Below, piece by piece: positions 1 through 9,370 of a DNA stretch of 54,088 nucleotides (positions within the stretch are counted from its first letter, which is position 1; each line of letters starts with the position of its first letter). The notes under the pieces are model-generated. The model had not been told where the DNA came from. It did no database searches and was given only the letters and a program-made list of their open reading frames with translations. Origin of the DNA: Verrucomicrobium sp. BvORR034 (GTDB lineage: Bacteria; Verrucomicrobiota; Verrucomicrobiia; Verrucomicrobiales; Verrucomicrobiaceae); NCBI RefSeq assembly GCF_000739635.1, contig NZ_BATQ01000137.1, positions 1-54,088 on the forward strand, in the 5' to 3' direction. The position numbers and the translations under genes are program-made.

Positions 1-249
1 CAACTGGACCAAACACCGGGACGGAAAGTGTGGCACAACTTCTGGGACAAGCGCCTCACCTTTGAAAAGTCCTACATGGCCCGCCTAAACTACGTCCACC
101 AGAACCCGATCAAACATCGTCTGGTGCCAAGTGCGAACCAGTACCCTTGGTGTCCTGCCGCCTGGTTTGAACGCGTAGCCGCGCCGGCGTGGATCAAGAG
201 CGTCTATGCCTTCAAGACCGACAAGCTCAACATCGAGGACGACTACTGA
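1..249 (+). CDS. REP-associated tyrosine transposase (RAYT), C-terminal fragment
   Basis: The reading frame is open from the first base of the window, so only the last 82 residues are seen. The segment with 'FWDKRLTFEKSYMARLNYVHQNP' split around F-W-D and Y-V-H-Q-N-P is typical of the end of the Y1 (HUH-type) transposases found with REP elements: 'lNYvHqNPvkhglv' followed by a Y-W-S-S/Y-P-W segment. Known for the family: these are single-copy housekeeping-like transposases that act on REP hairpins. The catalytic HUH and Tyr motifs lie upstream of the window and cannot be checked. Two REP-like units in inverted orientation lie directly downstream (303-345 and 447-490), which fits the role. Other Y1-family transposases (IS200-like) are possible but less likely. 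Confidence 0.8.
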   Translation, partial: QLDQTPGRKVWHNFWDKRLTFEKSYMARLNYVHQNPIKHRLVPSANQYPWCPAAWFERVAAPAWIKSVYAFKTDKLNIEDDY

Positions 250-302
250 GCGAAGCCAAACAAGCTTCATCAGCTATACAAGAGTTCGATCTCCCACCAC
301 TT

Positions 303-345
303 GAGCGCGCAGCGCTTTAGGGACTGCGGTGAGAATCACCGCTTT
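303..345 (-). repeat. REP-like element, copy A (inverted partner)
   Basis: Read on the minus strand this unit starts AAAGCGGTGATTCTC and continues with an ACTCC-like core and a GC-rich CGCTGCGCG end. It matches the plus-strand unit at 447-490 and related units at 24929, 52120 and 53602. It contains a short dyad (GCGGTGA-GAATCACCGC). Placement right after the transposase gene and opposite to copy B is the usual arrangement of a RAYT locus. Confidence 0.6.
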
Positions 346-446
346 GGCCCCGCATTGTGATAGGCTTGAACCCTTCCCCTGCCACCGAAGCACATCCCCT
401 TCCTCCGCTCCCCTCTCATCCTCCCTCGCTCCACACAGGCCTCTCA

Positions 447-490
447 AAAGCGGCGATTCTCGCACGCACTCCCAAAGCGGCTGCGCCGCC
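447..490 (+). repeat. REP-like element, copy B
   Basis: Starts AAAGCGGCGATTCTCGC, then a CACTCCCAAAGCGGC core and CTGCGCCGCC end. It is in inverted orientation relative to copy A (303-345), about 100 bases apart. The stretch 250-565 holds no gene that I can support; these two units are all that I recognise in it. Confidence 0.6.
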
Positions 491-565
491 AGGTAGTGTG
501 CCTCCGAGGCCGAAAGTATCTGCCCCCGGCTTACAACATCGCAAGCTCTCCAACTCTCCCCCCCA

Positions 566-991
566 TCACCCCAGCGCGTACCAATGGTAACACATCAGGT
601 ACACCAACACGCCCGTCACTGAGACATACATCCACACGGGAAAGGTCCAGCGGGCGAGACGCTTGTGCTTGTCAAACTTCCGCTTCAGCGCGGGCACCAC
701 GGTCAAGATGATCATGGGCAGGTTGACGATCGCGAGAAAGACGTGGGTGATCAGGATGGTGTAGTACACCCACCGGACCACGCCCTTGCCCTGGAACTTC
801 ATGCTGGGCACATGAAAGTGGTAGATCAGGTAGCTTGTAAGGAAGGCTGCGGACACCACCAGTGCCAGAGACATCAGGGTGATGTGGGCAGAGCGCTTGC
901 CCAGCTTGATGCAAATCCAGCCCGACAGCAGCAGAACGGCCGCGGCGGCGTTGAGGGTGGCGTTGAGCGCAGGGAGTTCGTAAACTTCCAT
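566..991 (-). CDS. DUF420 membrane protein (CtaM-like oxidase assembly factor)
   Basis: A 141-residue protein with four hydrophobic segments (about 13-31, 38-58, 72-97, 116-136) and conserved-looking histidines (YHFHVPS about 58; ITHVF about 82; H near the C-terminal YHWY). This is the pattern of the DUF420/YozB family. In Firmicutes the family member CtaM is required for aa3-type oxidase activity, probably in heme or copper insertion. Here it is the last gene of the respiratory operon, 177 bases after the SCO gene, which supports a role in maturing the aa3 oxidase. Family assignment is firm; the exact role is by analogy. Confidence 0.8.
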   Translation of the reverse strand: MEVYELPALNATLNAAAAVLLLSGWICIKLGKRSAHITLMSLALVVSAAFLTSYLIYHFHVPSMKFQGKGVVRWVYYTILITHVFLAIVNLPMIILTVVPALKRKFDKHKRLARWTFPVWMYVSVTGVLVYLMCYHWYALG

Positions 992-1168
992 GGTAGTAGA
1001 TCAATCAATCGTGAAAGAAGAGCGGGCGGACGAGAGCGCGACTGCCTTTCAGCCTCATTTGCCTCTCAATCAAACAAATCATGCAATTCCAGGCAGAATC
1101 GGTCTGGGAGAAGCTGGCACCGGGCAACTGACAATCCAGAATCAGAAGCGTGCAGTCACTGGAGGCTC

Positions 1169-1939
1169 CTACTTGCCGTTCTTGCCCTCGTCCTCGGCCT
1201 TCTCTTTGAGAAGAGTGCTGATGTCCTTGCGGATCTTGTCTTTCCAGAACGCCTTAAACTCGGGGTCGAAGCTGGCGACATCGTACATACCGCGCACATG
1301 CCCCTTATGGTCCACCAAGGCCACTTTCATATCGTGGATGTACTTGTCATCCGGGGAGAGGCGGTCTTTCTCGGGCACATCTTGTACCCCCTGAAAGCCG
1401 AAGTAGCGGGTCATGTAGGAGCGCACTTCCTTGGTCTCGCCATTCACAAACCACCAGTTGTCGCCCTTGATCTTGAGTCCTTCAGCGAACTTGCTGAGTT
1501 GCTCCGGGCCATCCGCAGGATCCACGCTCACCGAGAGGAAGTGGACATCAGGATTGGCCTCAAGGTCATTGTGCAGACTGAGAAGCTCACCCACTACTCC
1601 GGAACAACCCCGCGGGCAATGCGTGTACACCCAGCACGCCACGATGATCTTCCCCTTCAGCGTGGCGAGTTCCACTTTCTGACCATTGCGCTCTACGAAG
1701 CCAATGTTCTTCTCCAGTCGGGACAGCATGGGCAGCCGCTGCTCTACCATGCCAGCGGCCTCCTCCCGCTCTTTCTTGATCTGGATCATCATGTAGTTCC
1801 ACCCGATCACGATGCCACAGACAATGACGATGATGGGCACCCAGACAGTCAGGGGGTTGATGCCCTTGGGTGCCTCATCCGCTGAAGGCGGGGTCGGAGT
1901 GGCGGGCGGCGGGGGGGTGCTCATGGGTTGATCAGACAC
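1169..1939 (-). CDS. SCO1/SenC-family copper chaperone
   Basis: A 256-residue protein. It has a Pro-rich cytoplasmic leader, one membrane anchor (about residues 30-50) and a periplasmic thioredoxin-fold domain with the SCO copper motif CPRGC (C108-x3-C112) and a downstream conserved His in the YIHDMK segment. SCO proteins deliver copper to the CuA site of cytochrome oxidase subunit II, and the gene sits downstream of coxB, ctaA and ctaB. Two in-frame Met codons (1939 and 1924) are possible starts; neither has a clear ribosome site. The His and the CxxxC spacing favour a true SCO chaperone over a plain redoxin. Confidence 0.88.
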   Translation of the reverse strand: MSDQPMSTPPPPATPTPPSADEAPKGINPLTVWVPIIVIVCGIVIGWNYMMIQIKKEREEAAGMVEQRLPMLSRLEKNIGFVERNGQKVELATLKGKIIVACWVYTHCPRGCSGVVGELLSLHNDLEANPDVHFLSVSVDPADGPEQLSKFAEGLKIKGDNWWFVNGETKEVRSYMTRYFGFQGVQDVPEKDRLSPDDKYIHDMKVALVDHKGHVRGMYDVASFDPEFKAFWKDKIRKDISTLLKEKAEDEGKNGK

Positions 1940-2054
1940 GGGATAATCAGGGGCGAAATGGGAAGACTTGGATGGTAACAGGAACCAGTACGCTTACGAA
2001 CGGCGAGGCCACTGCGCGGCAAAATGCCACATTGGGCACCTGCTGGCAGAAGGC

Positions 2055-3005
2055 TCAGGGTTTCCAGAACACCATACTGATGCCCAGCAACAACGGCAGG
2101 TACATAAGGGTGAAAAAGAACAACTTCCGTGCGCTGGCCCGGTCGCGGATCTTGTAGAACTTCCAGGCCAGCCAGACCAGCATGAGGTTCGCCAGCAGGG
2201 CAAAAGGAAGGAACCAGTAGCTGGTATCGCCCGCCAACGGAGGCAGGAACATGAGCACCACGGCGCAGAATGAGAATAGCAGGGCCAGCTTGGAGGTCTT
2301 GCCGCCCGTGTCATCCTCGTTCGCCCACATGACAAACCCGCCCTTGCGGTACTCGTCGCGGTACATCCAGTTGATCGCCAGGAAGTGAGGGAGCTGCCAG
2401 AGGAAGAGAAGGGAAAAAAGGTAGATGGCCCCGCTGGAGGAGATGAGCTCCAGACGGAAGTAGGCGTCATTGTTGACCGGAGGACCGGCGGCTCCGGCCC
2501 ATCCAATAAGCGGCGGCAGTGCTCCCGACACCGCTCCGACGATCGTATTCCACGCCGACTGCTGCTTCATCGGGGTGTAGATGAAGAGATACACTCCCAA
2601 AGTCATGGCACACAGCGCGGCCGCTTCGAGATTCACCATCTTGCCCAAGTGCAACAAAGCGAAGGCACTGAGCAACCACCCCACCCCAAAGGCCAGCCCC
2701 GGCTCCATGCGCCGGGAAGGCAGCGGGCGATCGGCGGTGCGCTCCATGCGCTTGTCCGGCTCGATTTCCATCAGCTGATTGAACACCGCCGCGCCAAAGG
2801 CAGCGAGGGCGCTGCCTAGCAGGGTGTGAAACATCAGCGCCAGATTCAGATCCTTTCCGCTCCGCCCCAGCCAGTAGCCCACAAAGGTGGTGACCAAAAC
2901 GAGCACGCTGAGCCGGAACTTCGTCAGCGACATGAAGTCCTTCATCATGACGCTGGATTGGGGATTCGACGAGGTGGCGGTCTCAGACATGACGGGGCTC
3001 TGCAT
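2055..3005 (-). CDS. ctaB: Protoheme IX farnesyltransferase (heme O synthase)
   Basis: A 316-residue UbiA-family polytopic membrane protein. It transfers a farnesyl group to heme B, giving heme O, the first step to heme A. The prenyl-diphosphate motif appears as N-Q-L-M-E-I-E-P-D-K-R-M-E-R-T with DRPLPSRR just after (about residues 88-108). Start: the first Met (3005) follows a weak purine-rich AGAGAAG; a second Met five codons on (2990) is also possible. Directly follows ctaA (33-base gap), so both heme A steps are co-transcribed with the oxidase they serve. Also named cyoE/COX10 in other organisms. Confidence 0.92.
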   Translation of the reverse strand: MQSPVMSETATSSNPQSSVMMKDFMSLTKFRLSVLVLVTTFVGYWLGRSGKDLNLALMFHTLLGSALAAFGAAVFNQLMEIEPDKRMERTADRPLPSRRMEPGLAFGVGWLLSAFALLHLGKMVNLEAAALCAMTLGVYLFIYTPMKQQSAWNTIVGAVSGALPPLIGWAGAAGPPVNNDAYFRLELISSSGAIYLFSLLFLWQLPHFLAINWMYRDEYRKGGFVMWANEDDTGGKTSKLALLFSFCAVVLMFLPPLAGDTSYWFLPFALLANLMLVWLAWKFYKIRDRASARKLFFFTLMYLPLLLGISMVFWKP

Positions 3006-3037
3006 CGGACTTCTCTGGAAAAACGTGGCAAGGAAAC

Positions 3038-4087
3038 TCAGGCGACAGGGTTGGAATCGACGGGTTCTACTGGGTCAGGCACCGCCTTGGCCCGCGTTGC
3101 CCGATGGCTGCCGAGCAGCCAGAGGAACAATCCACTCACCAGCAGCGAAGACAAGCCAATGTGGAGAATCTGTGCGATCCGAACGATTCCCACCTGCGAC
3201 AGCACCACTCCAAGCACCATCTGGGCGCACACCAGCCCCACAATCCCCCGCTCCAACCACTTCACCCGGCCAAGAACTTGGCCCGACTTCCAATGGAACA
3301 GGAAAGCCACACCCAAAATGATCCACGAAAAGCTTCGATGGAGCAGGTAAACCACGGTCTGATCCAGTTCCTTGACCCACAGTTCCCGTTTCTCCCCGGC
3401 ATGGACCATGGCAAGATGGTCGGTCATTTCACGAACTTGGGAGCCCATCACGCCTTCCAGCACCACAAGGGCGAAGAGCAGCAAGCCAATGCGATGCAAC
3501 GCCTTGCCCCCATCCCCGATCACCGGAAGCTTCCATGGCTGGGCAGCCCCTCGCCAGGCTGTGTACACCAGAAAACACTGCAACAGGATCGCCAGGGCCA
3601 TGTGCAACGTGATGATGCCCGGCTTGAGGCCGCTCAAGACCACCCGGGCTCCCAGCCAGGCATTGATCAACACGAGGGCAAATGAGCCCAGCGCCCCAAC
3701 AAACACCCGAAAGCGTCCCGCCCAGATCTGCCAGAATGACGCAATGAGAAGAGCTGTCACGGAGAGCCCCACTGGCAGGCTGGTAAGGCGGTTGATGTAC
3801 TCGACCCAAGTAGCGACTGGATCAAATTCCGCCCGCAGAGTTTCGGGGGTGATGGAAGCGGGATCCCGCCCCAATCGCGCTGCCTTCGCCCGGAATTTCT
3901 CGATGTTCAGTTTTTTGAAATCGATGTCTTCCGCCTTGGTGGGAGGCGTCCAGCACCCATAACACAAGGGCCAGTCCGGACATCCAAGCCCAGAACCCGT
4001 CGCCCGCACCACCGCACCCACGAAGATCAGCACCTCCACTGAGATAAATGCTATCAGGGCCAGCTTTTGAAATCGCGTCCAGATCAT
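3038..4087 (-). CDS. ctaA: Heme A synthase
   Basis: A 349-residue COX15/CtaA-family protein with about eight membrane segments. It oxidises the C8 methyl of heme O to the formyl group of heme A. The N-terminal block VGAVVRATGSGLGCPDWPLC is the family signature with its conserved Glu/His region downstream (EYINRLTSLPVG). The CPDWPLC Cys pair is present. The C-terminal half contains the matching His-bearing repeat (HRSFSW and the LHIGLSS segment). It lies between coxB and ctaB in the respiratory operon. Confidence 0.92.
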   Translation of the reverse strand: MIWTRFQKLALIAFISVEVLIFVGAVVRATGSGLGCPDWPLCYGCWTPPTKAEDIDFKKLNIEKFRAKAARLGRDPASITPETLRAEFDPVATWVEYINRLTSLPVGLSVTALLIASFWQIWAGRFRVFVGALGSFALVLINAWLGARVVLSGLKPGIITLHMALAILLQCFLVYTAWRGAAQPWKLPVIGDGGKALHRIGLLLFALVVLEGVMGSQVREMTDHLAMVHAGEKRELWVKELDQTVVYLLHRSFSWIILGVAFLFHWKSGQVLGRVKWLERGIVGLVCAQMVLGVVLSQVGIVRIAQILHIGLSSLLVSGLFLWLLGSHRATRAKAVPDPVEPVDSNPVA

Positions 4088-4234
4088 GCCGGGAATGGAG
4101 TCAGAGTTGGGCAGAGGGGGGGGCTAAAAACAACGAACGGCAAAGCCTGGGCTTTGCCGTTCGCAGAAGATCAAAGTGGGATCAAGGTCGGAACAGTGTT
4201 CTGTCGCTCACGTGCAGGACAAGCCCGCCAGGGA

Positions 4235-5074
4235 TCAATGGGCGGCAGGGGCAGCGCCTGCTGCAGGGGCCGGAGTAGCTTCCACGGCGGCCTTCGCAGT
4301 GTCGCTGGCCTCTTTCACGAATTCGTCGAACTCTTTCTCAGGAATCACGTTGAGTGTCGCCTTCATGCCAGAGTGGCCGGGACCACAAAGCTGACCGCAG
4401 ATAATGTCCCAGGAACCAGTCTTAGTAGGCTTGAACCAGGCGTGGCTGCGAACACCGGGGGTGGCGTCCTGCGCCATGCGCATCGGCACGAGCGCCAAGT
4501 TGTGAATCACGTCCTTGCTGGTCACGTCCACGATCACGGGGCGGTTCACTGGCAGAGTCATCACCCCGACCTTCACGAAGTCGTCCTTGCCGTTCGGATC
4601 CTTCATGTCACGACCGATCGTGTTCGGAGGGTTGGTGCCAATGTCGATCAGCTTGAGCGCAGTGCGGCCCAGGGTGTTGTCGGTACCACCGTACTGGAAG
4701 CTCCAGAGGAATTTCTCGCCTACAGCACGCACCTTCAGCACGTTGTTGCCGGAGGGATACTTTTCAGATTGCTGACCCCAGAGCGGGAAGGCAAAACCAA
4801 GCAACAGTATGGCTTCCACGATGACCACGCCAATTTCAATGTGGGTGGAGGCATGACCGCGCACACCGTGATAGTCGGCTTTGGGATTCTTGCCCTGGCG
4901 GAACTTGGTGAAAACCACCACCAGGAAAGCAGACCAGCCAATGAAAAGGAGCAACATGAACCAGTGCACCAGCTCAAGCATGTGGTCCACCATCTCGCCA
5001 TGTTCAGAAGCAAGGGCAGGAATCCCCAAAAGCTTGTTCAGGGTGGCAAGGGTGATCAACGAATCAGGAGTCAT
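4235..5074 (-). CDS. coxB: Cytochrome c oxidase subunit II (CuA)
   Basis: A 279-residue subunit with two N-terminal membrane segments (about 28-48 and 75-97) and a cupredoxin domain. The CuA site C-G-Q-L-C-G-P-G-H-S-G-M (about 225-236) is complete, as is the preceding aromatic W-S-F-Q-Y-G-G patch used for electron entry. There is no C-terminal CxxCH, so this is not a caa3-type fused subunit; an external cytochrome c must donate electrons, and the membrane cytochrome at 9371-10087 is a candidate. The tail is Ala/Pro-rich. The gene is separated from coxA by coxC, coxD-like and two tiny genes, an unusual order compared with the common coxB-coxA. Confidence 0.93.
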   Translation of the reverse strand: MTPDSLITLATLNKLLGIPALASEHGEMVDHMLELVHWFMLLLFIGWSAFLVVVFTKFRQGKNPKADYHGVRGHASTHIEIGVVIVEAILLLGFAFPLWGQQSEKYPSGNNVLKVRAVGEKFLWSFQYGGTDNTLGRTALKLIDIGTNPPNTIGRDMKDPNGKDDFVKVGVMTLPVNRPVIVDVTSKDVIHNLALVPMRMAQDATPGVRSHAWFKPTKTGSWDIICGQLCGPGHSGMKATLNVIPEKEFDEFVKEASDTAKAAVEATPAPAAGAAPAAH

Positions 5075-5080
5075 GGGAAA

Positions 5081-5272
5081 TTACAGGGACGAATTTTCGA
5101 ACTCACGCTGCTTGCGTGCAAAGTTGAACATGATTTTGACGAGCAGACCCAGCATGCAGAAGACCACGATGACCATGAATAGAATGGCCGTGTTCGAAGC
5201 CTTGGCCACCTCGGACGATTGGTCCGGAAGGCAGACGGAGCAGGCAAGCTGGTGCAGATGGAAGAGGCTCAT
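5081..5272 (-). CDS. Small membrane protein with CxVC motif, oxidase-operon associated
   Basis: A 63-residue protein with a short N-terminal part carrying C-S-V-C (residues 11-14), then one membrane segment (about 30-48) and a basic end (FARKQREFE). It lies only 6 bases upstream of coxB in the transcript, so it is almost certainly translated with it. I recall similar tiny proteins beside cox genes in Planctomycetes/Verrucomicrobia, but no function is known to me. The two Cys facing the periplasm could bind metal or take part in assembly; that is inference. Confidence 0.65.
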   Translation of the reverse strand: MSLFHLHQLACSVCLPDQSSEVAKASNTAILFMVIVVFCMLGLLVKIMFNFARKQREFENSSL

Positions 5273-5292
5273 GGTGTGATGGGATCAGGATC

Positions 5293-5499
5293 TCAAACCT
5301 TGATGGTCTTGCTCTTTTTGGCGACAAACCAAATTCCGTAACCGAGCAGAAGAATCGCCAAGGAACCGCTCAGATTCCCGGCAACCACTGCCCGGGCCTC
5401 CCTCGCCTGGTCCACCTCCACCACTGTCCAGGCCCAGAACCCCGCCGTGCAGAGAAACGCCAGAACAATGAAAAGAATGTGGAAGCCTTTGAGGGACAT
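5293..5499 (-). CDS. Small two-helix membrane protein
   Basis: A 68-residue protein with two hydrophobic segments (about 6-28 and 42-60) and a Lys-rich end (AKKSKTIKV). It lies between the subunit IV gene and the CxVC small protein with short gaps on both sides (9 and 20 bases), which supports its being real. I do not recognise the family; an accessory subunit or assembly factor of the aa3 oxidase is the likely role from context only. Confidence 0.6.
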   Translation of the reverse strand: MSLKGFHILFIVLAFLCTAGFWAWTVVEVDQAREARAVVAGNLSGSLAILLLGYGIWFVAKKSKTIKV

Positions 5500-5508
5500 G
5501 GCAGGAAT

Positions 5509-5844
5509 TCAGTAACCAATAAACTTGGAGTGCAGCGGATCAGCGTAGCCGAGGTAAGTCAGCACGAAGAGGCCGATCGCAAAGAGCACCGTGAAGAAGA
5601 GGACCTTGTAGATGAGGCCGCGTTCACTCTTCAAGTGCATGAAGATGAGTGCCACAAAGCTGGCTTTCACCAGGGCGATGAACATGCCAAAGGCAATGTT
5701 GGCGGCGCGGGAGCCCATGTCCCAATCCATCACGCCGACGGTGATGAGGGTGCCTAGGACAAGAACGCCACCGACCGCCCAGATGATCTTGGACTGCTTC
5801 TTGTAGTATTCCGGACTGTCGTGGTCGTGATGGTCGTGAGCCAT
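5509..5844 (-). CDS. Cytochrome c oxidase subunit IV family protein
   Basis: A 111-residue protein with a His/Asp-rich N-terminus (MAHDHHDHDSPEYY), then three membrane segments (about 22-42, 50-70, 80-100). The middle segment, with A-L-V-K-A-S-F-V-A-L-I-F-M-H-L-K, is the signature of the prokaryotic COX4/CyoD family (a 'vKa..v..fFMHlk' block). The protein stabilises subunits I and III of the oxidase. It sits between coxC and two tiny membrane protein genes. Confidence 0.87.
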   Translation of the reverse strand: MAHDHHDHDSPEYYKKQSKIIWAVGGVLVLGTLITVGVMDWDMGSRAANIAFGMFIALVKASFVALIFMHLKSERGLIYKVLFFTVLFAIGLFVLTYLGYADPLHSKFIGY

Positions 5845-5897
5845 GATGGTAAAAAGCTGGGAATCAAATCCCGGGGCCGCAGCCCCGGAGAATCGGG

Positions 5898-7367
5898 TTA
5901 GAGGAGATACAGCAGCGGGAACAGGAAGATCCAGACCAGATCCACAAAGTGCCAGAAAAGGCCGCCCACTTCCACACGGTTTGCCAGGTGATCAGGGTCC
6001 TTGTCGTAGATCCTCTTGCCGAACAGCAGCATGTGACTCAGCACCAGAGCACCGCCGATCACGTGCAAACCGTGCAGGCCTGTCAGCGTGAAGTAGATGG
6101 CGAAGTAGTTGCCATACTTGGGAGTAAAGTTGGACCAGAAGGAGATATCCTTTTTCTCGATCACCACCAGGGGATGGCCGTGGCTGCCAGCGTGAGCTTC
6201 TGCGGCGTGAGCACCATGGGAATCACCGGCTGCTTCAGCGGCCAGGCCTTCCCCGCCCGTTTTGGCGGCGCTGGCGTGACCGTGGGCGTCATCCAGGCTG
6301 ATCTTCATCGCATAGACGTGGCGAACGTAGTCGCTGTTGTCCATGGGCTGTTGGGGCTTCTTCTGGCTCTTGTGCTTCTCAACGAACTTATTGTGCTCAA
6401 CGTCATGGTGCTCGTTGAACTTCTTCTTCCAGTCACCACCGAGAATGCGCCACACGTCAGCGTTCTGCACACTTTCCAAGGCCTTCTGGTCGCTCTTCTC
6501 ATCAGCAGCGAAAAGGCGACGCAGGTCGATACGGTCCACTTCAAGGTGCATCGAGTCGTAGGCCAGCTTGCCGTCGATCACTGTGCCGTCACGGAAATGG
6601 GCCTTGTGCGCATCGTAGGCGTTGTCGAAGAGCTTCGACGGCGGGATGTCAAACTTGAGCGGGCTGGTTGCGGTCAGCGTGATGAATTCGTCAGGAGTCC
6701 ACTTGCTCTTCTTCTTCACGTCGTCCCAACCCCACTTGTTGAGGGCCTTGGCACGCAACGCATCAAGGGTCTTATCATCCAGGGTGATCACATTCCCCTC
6801 GGCATCCTTGAACTCAGGTTTGCTGTCCTTTTCAAGGTACTTGAGGAACTCTGTGTCAGAACCGTGGCGGAACAAGGCAATGCCGAAGAGACCTTTGTCA
6901 TGAGGTTTCACAGCGAGCGTCACCGTCTTCACCTCATCAAACTTGATATGATAGGGATGATCGGCTGGGAAGTGACCTTCGACTGAGCTGCCATCCTTAA
7001 GCAAGACGCCAAAGTGATGGAACTTGTCAGCGTACTCAATGGACTTGATGACCATGAAGCCGCCAGCGCAGAGGATGGTGAGAGTCATCCAAACCTGGAA
7101 CAATCGGAACTTCCTCAACTTCAGAGCCACCCACGCTTGCAGCACGGTGACGCTGGAGAAGATGAGCACGAGGGTGTTGATAAAGCCCCACTTCACGGTG
7201 AGCACCTGGACCGGCCAAGGGCCTTCAGGAGCGATGCGCAGGAAGATGTAAGCAGAGAACAGACCGCCGAAGAGCATCACCTCAGAGGCAAGGAACAGCC
7301 AGATGCCGATCTTCGCATTGAACAGTCCGGTATCCGGCCGGGGTTTGACGGTGTATGGAATTTCCAT
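5898..7367 (-). CDS. coxC: Cytochrome c oxidase subunit III with ~290-residue insertion
   Basis: The N-terminal part (1-120) is a normal subunit III start ([20 protein letters not shown]). The C-terminal part (from about 413, with [20 protein letters not shown]) is a normal subunit III end with the conserved double His. Between them lies a hydrophilic, Lys/Asp/His-rich domain of about 290 residues (121-412) that normal proteins of about 200 residues lack. The insert begins right after the conserved I-E-Y segment and ends in an Ala/Gly/His-rich stretch (residues about 370-400). It is in frame with no stop. The insert should form a soluble domain on the outer face of the oxidase, possibly to dock a cytochrome or complex III; that is inference. 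Confidence 0.9.
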   Translation of the reverse strand: MEIPYTVKPRPDTGLFNAKIGIWLFLASEVMLFGGLFSAYIFLRIAPEGPWPVQVLTVKWGFINTLVLIFSSVTVLQAWVALKLRKFRLFQVWMTLTILCAGGFMVIKSIEYADKFHHFGVLLKDGSSVEGHFPADHPYHIKFDEVKTVTLAVKPHDKGLFGIALFRHGSDTEFLKYLEKDSKPEFKDAEGNVITLDDKTLDALRAKALNKWGWDDVKKKSKWTPDEFITLTATSPLKFDIPPSKLFDNAYDAHKAHFRDGTVIDGKLAYDSMHLEVDRIDLRRLFAADEKSDQKALESVQNADVWRILGGDWKKKFNEHHDVEHNKFVEKHKSQKKPQQPMDNSDYVRHVYAMKISLDDAHGHASAAKTGGEGLAAEAAGDSHGAHAAEAHAGSHGHPLVVIEKKDISFWSNFTPKYGNYFAIYFTLTGLHGLHVIGGALVLSHMLLFGKRIYDKDPDHLANRVEVGGLFWHFVDLVWIFLFPLLYLL

Positions 7368-7431
7368 CAGAGCGAAAAAGTTGTCAGTTGGGAGAAATGA
7401 TTGACTGGAACTGGAGTTGAGGCCCCGGGGA

Positions 7432-9285
7432 TCAATGCATGTGGGTGAGCTTTTCCTCGGGCTTCACGCCTTCCGGCAGCCACTGCGGAGAGTAGTCCGT
7501 CTCGGCACCAGGAACGCTGTAGTCATAGGCATCGCGATAGACCACGGGCTCCTGCAGGAAGTTGCCATGTCCGGGAGGTGTGGGGGTAGCCCACTCCAGA
7601 GTCGTGGCCTGCCAGGGGTTGTCAGACTTCACCTTTTTGCCACCCTTGATGCTGAAGAACAAGTTCAGGATGAAGGGCACCTGGGCAATAGCCAAGCCCC
7701 ATGCCGCGAACGACATCACTTCGTTGAGCCGCAGCAGCGGGATGCCCATCCAATCGCCACTGGACGTACCAGCGAATGCGACACCACCGTCATGCCAGCG
7801 GCGGTGGAAGCCTGCCATACCCTGAATCAACATCGGGGAGAACAGCAGGTTCATGCACACCAAGGAGGGCCAGAAGTGCAAGCGACCCAGCGTCTCGTTC
7901 ATGAAACGGCCCGTCATCTTCGGGTACCAGTGATAGATACCGGCGAAAAGACCAAAGATTGTGCCGGGCGCCACCACGTAGTGGAAGTGACCAATCACAT
8001 AGTAAGTGTCGTGCAGATAGAGGTCGATCGTGCTGAAGGCCAGGGGCAGGCCAGTGAGACCCCCAATACCGAACATTGGCAGGAACGCACAGGCGAAGAG
8101 CATCGCCGAGTTGAACCGGATGGAACCGCCCCAGAGCGAAATCATCAAGCATGTCAGGAGGATCACAGAAGGCACGGAGATCAGTACCGTGGTGATCTGG
8201 AAGAAGGTGGAAACCACCGGGCCCATGCCAGTGAGGTACATGTGGTGAGCCCACACGATGAAGCTCAGGAAGCCCAGCGTAAGGACGCCGTAGATCATCG
8301 ATTTATAGCCCCAGAGAGGACGGCGGATGTTCGCGGGAATGACGTCCGAAACGATGGCGATGGCCGGAAGAATGAGCACGTACACTTCCGGGTGACCGAG
8401 GAACCAGAACAAGTGCTGGTAGAGCAGCGGGCTGCCACCACCGGCGATATCGAGGTGCTTGTTGCCTTCCACAAGGCCGGTCGGAAGGAAGAAGCTGGAA
8501 CCGAAGAGACGGTCCGCAAGCTGCATCACAGCAGCAACTTCAAGCGGCGGGAAGGCAAGGAGCAGCAGGAAACCAACAACCAGCATGGCCCAGCAGAAGA
8601 AGGGCAGGCGCATCCAGGTCATCCCTTTGCAGCGCAGGTTGAGGATCGTGGTGATGAAGTTCACTGAACCCAGCAGTGAGGACGAGATCAGGAACACCAT
8701 CGAGAACAACCACTGCGTCTGGCCGGTGAAGAAGATGTTCTTCACGTCAATCTGCGCCGTGGTGGCCAGCGGGGAGTAGTTCGTCCAACCCACCTGGGCA
8801 GCACCCGTGGGAAGGAAGAAGCTGAGCATCATGAGCACGCCACCGATGAAGTAGAGCCAGTAGCTCCAGGCGTTGAGCTTGGGGAACGCCATATCCACTG
8901 CACCAATCTGCAGCGGCATGATGTAGTTGCCGAAAGCGGCGAAACCGAGAGGCACCACGCCCAAGAACACCATGATAGTGCCGTGCATGGCTCCAAACAT
9001 GTTGTAGAGCTCAGGGCTGACCACCCCACCAGGAGCCCAGCGTTCGCCCATCAAATGGCCGAAGAGGGGCATTTCCGTACCAGGGAAGGCGATGCTCCAA
9101 CGCATCACCATCATGAGGAAGAAGCCCCACAGGAGGAAGCACATCGCAGTGAGACCGTACTGGATCCCGATGACCTTGTGGTCAGTGCTGAAGATGTACT
9201 TGTAGAGGAAGCTCTGCTTCGGGTGATCGTGCTCGTGAGCATGATCCGCATGCGAGTGATCGTGGTGGGCGGTAACAGCGCTCAT
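7432..9285 (-). CDS. coxA: Cytochrome c oxidase subunit I (aa3, A1-type)
   Basis: A 617-residue subunit with about 12 membrane segments plus a His-rich N-terminus. All catalytic ligands are visible: heme a His in M-H-G-T-I-M; CuB His and cross-linked Tyr in G-H-P-E-V-Y (about 296-301); the CuB pair in W-A-H-H-M-Y (about 343-348); and heme a3 and heme a His in G-H-F-H-Y-V (about 428-433). The Glu in HPEVY marks an A1-type enzyme with a D-channel. It reduces O2 to water and pumps protons. Upstream in the transcript is a membrane cytochrome c, downstream is coxC. Confidence 0.95.
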   Translation of the reverse strand: MSAVTAHHDHSHADHAHEHDHPKQSFLYKYIFSTDHKVIGIQYGLTAMCFLLWGFFLMMVMRWSIAFPGTEMPLFGHLMGERWAPGGVVSPELYNMFGAMHGTIMVFLGVVPLGFAAFGNYIMPLQIGAVDMAFPKLNAWSYWLYFIGGVLMMLSFFLPTGAAQVGWTNYSPLATTAQIDVKNIFFTGQTQWLFSMVFLISSSLLGSVNFITTILNLRCKGMTWMRLPFFCWAMLVVGFLLLLAFPPLEVAAVMQLADRLFGSSFFLPTGLVEGNKHLDIAGGGSPLLYQHLFWFLGHPEVYVLILPAIAIVSDVIPANIRRPLWGYKSMIYGVLTLGFLSFIVWAHHMYLTGMGPVVSTFFQITTVLISVPSVILLTCLMISLWGGSIRFNSAMLFACAFLPMFGIGGLTGLPLAFSTIDLYLHDTYYVIGHFHYVVAPGTIFGLFAGIYHWYPKMTGRFMNETLGRLHFWPSLVCMNLLFSPMLIQGMAGFHRRWHDGGVAFAGTSSGDWMGIPLLRLNEVMSFAAWGLAIAQVPFILNLFFSIKGGKKVKSDNPWQATTLEWATPTPPGHGNFLQEPVVYRDAYDYSVPGAETDYSPQWLPEGVKPEEKLTHMH

Positions 9286-9370
9286 GAATAAAAGCAGGTG
9301 GTTCGGAAAACGGGGGATTGGAAAGGTGCGGTGCTCAAGCTCAGAGAGTCAGGATGCCGGTTGATTGCTA

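Noticed and set aside
665-1885. 406-codon plus-strand frame
   Set aside because: Antisense to the DUF420 and SCO genes; composition typical of a high-GC shadow.
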